DNA of 5,147 nt, taken from NCBI GenBank assembly GCA_021796375.1, contig JAJYJF010000202.1:1-5147 (forward strand). Direction: 5' to 3'. Each line of letters opens with the position of its first letter. Position 1 is the first letter of the stretch. The stretch comes from Chloroflexota bacterium. Its GTDB lineage: Bacteria; Chloroflexota; Anaerolineae; Anaerolineales; Anaerolineaceae. A program made the translations under genes and the position numbers. Below the pieces are notes generated by a model that was not told the origin of the DNA, searched no databases, and worked only from the letters and a program-made list of their open reading frames with translations. Below are positions 4,824 through 5,147 of the stretch, piece by piece.

Positions 4824-5147
4824 ATGCTGGACCAGCTTCCCCATCCGGTGATCTTTGCCCACCGGGGTGCTTGCGCGTTTGCCCCCGAAAATACCCTGGC
4901 CTCCTTCAAGATGGCGGCCGACCTGGGCGCGCCGGCCGTCGAGCTGGACGTGAAGCTCACCGCGGACCGGCAGGTGGTGGTGCTGCACGACCCGACTCTC
5001 GACCGGACGACGAACGGCCGCGGCTCCCTGGCGAGCCACACCCTGGCGCAGGTGAAACGGCTGGACGCCGGCTCCTGGTTTTCGCCGGCGTACCAGGGAG
5101 AACCGGTCCCTACGCTGGAAGAAGTATTTGCGGCCGTCGGGAATCGG
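4824..5147 (+). CDS. Glycerophosphodiester phosphodiesterase, N-terminal 108 residues (cut by right edge)
   Basis: Enzymes of this family hydrolyse glycerophosphodiesters, the deacylation products of phospholipids, to glycerol 3-phosphate and an alcohol. The visible residues show the GDPD signatures: HRG (13-15) and PENT (21-24), giving the HRGxxxxxPENT pattern, the metal ligands E40 and D42 in VELDVK, HD (55-56) with the second catalytic His, LDRTTNGRG (59-67), and PTLEE (97-101). No signal peptide is present, so it is the cytoplasmic UgpQ-like type rather than the periplasmic GlpQ type. About 130 or more residues should lie beyond the window. The ATG lies two bases after the TGA of the ATPase gene. 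An in-frame GTG at 4818-4820 overlaps that stop codon and is an alternative start. No clear Shine-Dalgarno is seen, so translation may be coupled to the ATPase gene. The family is secure; the substrate is not known. Confidence 0.93.
   Translation, partial: MLDQLPHPVIFAHRGACAFAPENTLASFKMAADLGAPAVELDVKLTADRQVVVLHDPTLDRTTNGRGSLASHTLAQVKRLDAGSWFSPAYQGEPVPTLEEVFAAVGNR

Noticed and set aside
1..5147. CRISPR array, insertion sequence, prophage, defence island or RNA gene
   Set aside because: No regularly spaced repeats, terminal inverted repeats, transposase or defence motifs, or tRNA-like folds were seen. Nearly all sequence is explained by five ordinary protein genes and two short promoter regions.

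Overview
The window is a GC-rich stretch of bacterial chromosome holding five protein genes and two short AT-richer intergenic regions. The gene content is housekeeping plus one uncharacterised ATPase. No RNA gene, mobile element, CRISPR array, prophage or toxin-antitoxin signature is visible. The style of the proteins (RecJ with a DFNPGVVGL-type motif, a soluble DPM1-like glycosyltransferase, a winged-helix/AAA+ protein) reminds me of Chloroflexota, perhaps Anaerolineae. That is an impression from memory, not a demonstrated assignment.

Layout. Positions 1-756 (minus) hold the N-terminal two thirds of tgt, queuine/preQ1 tRNA-ribosyltransferase, cut by the left edge. Positions 757-896 are a divergent promoter region. 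Positions 897-2600 (plus) hold a full-length recJ, the single-strand 5'-3' exonuclease. It converges, with an 11-base gap, on a family 2 glycosyltransferase at 2612-3295 (minus). Positions 3296-3474 are a second divergent promoter region containing several inverted and direct repeats. Positions 3475-4821 (plus) hold an AAA+ ATPase with an N-terminal winged-helix-like domain. Two bases later, at 4824, a glycerophosphodiester phosphodiesterase gene begins and runs off the right edge, probably in the same operon as the ATPase gene.

The genes do not form one obvious pathway: tgt acts in tRNA modification, recJ in DNA repair, the glycosyltransferase probably in lipid-linked sugar transfer, and the phosphodiesterase in phospholipid turnover. 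The ATPase has no function I can name.

The most notable pattern is in the promoters. Both minus-strand genes (tgt and the glycosyltransferase) have a perfect TATAAT exactly 7 bases before the start codon, which predicts leaderless mRNAs. The plus-strand partner of each pair has a -35/-10 promoter and a leader of about 46-48 bases with a modest Shine-Dalgarno sequence. I see no convincing new multi-gene system here. The ATPase and its repeat-rich promoter region are the best candidates for undescribed biology.
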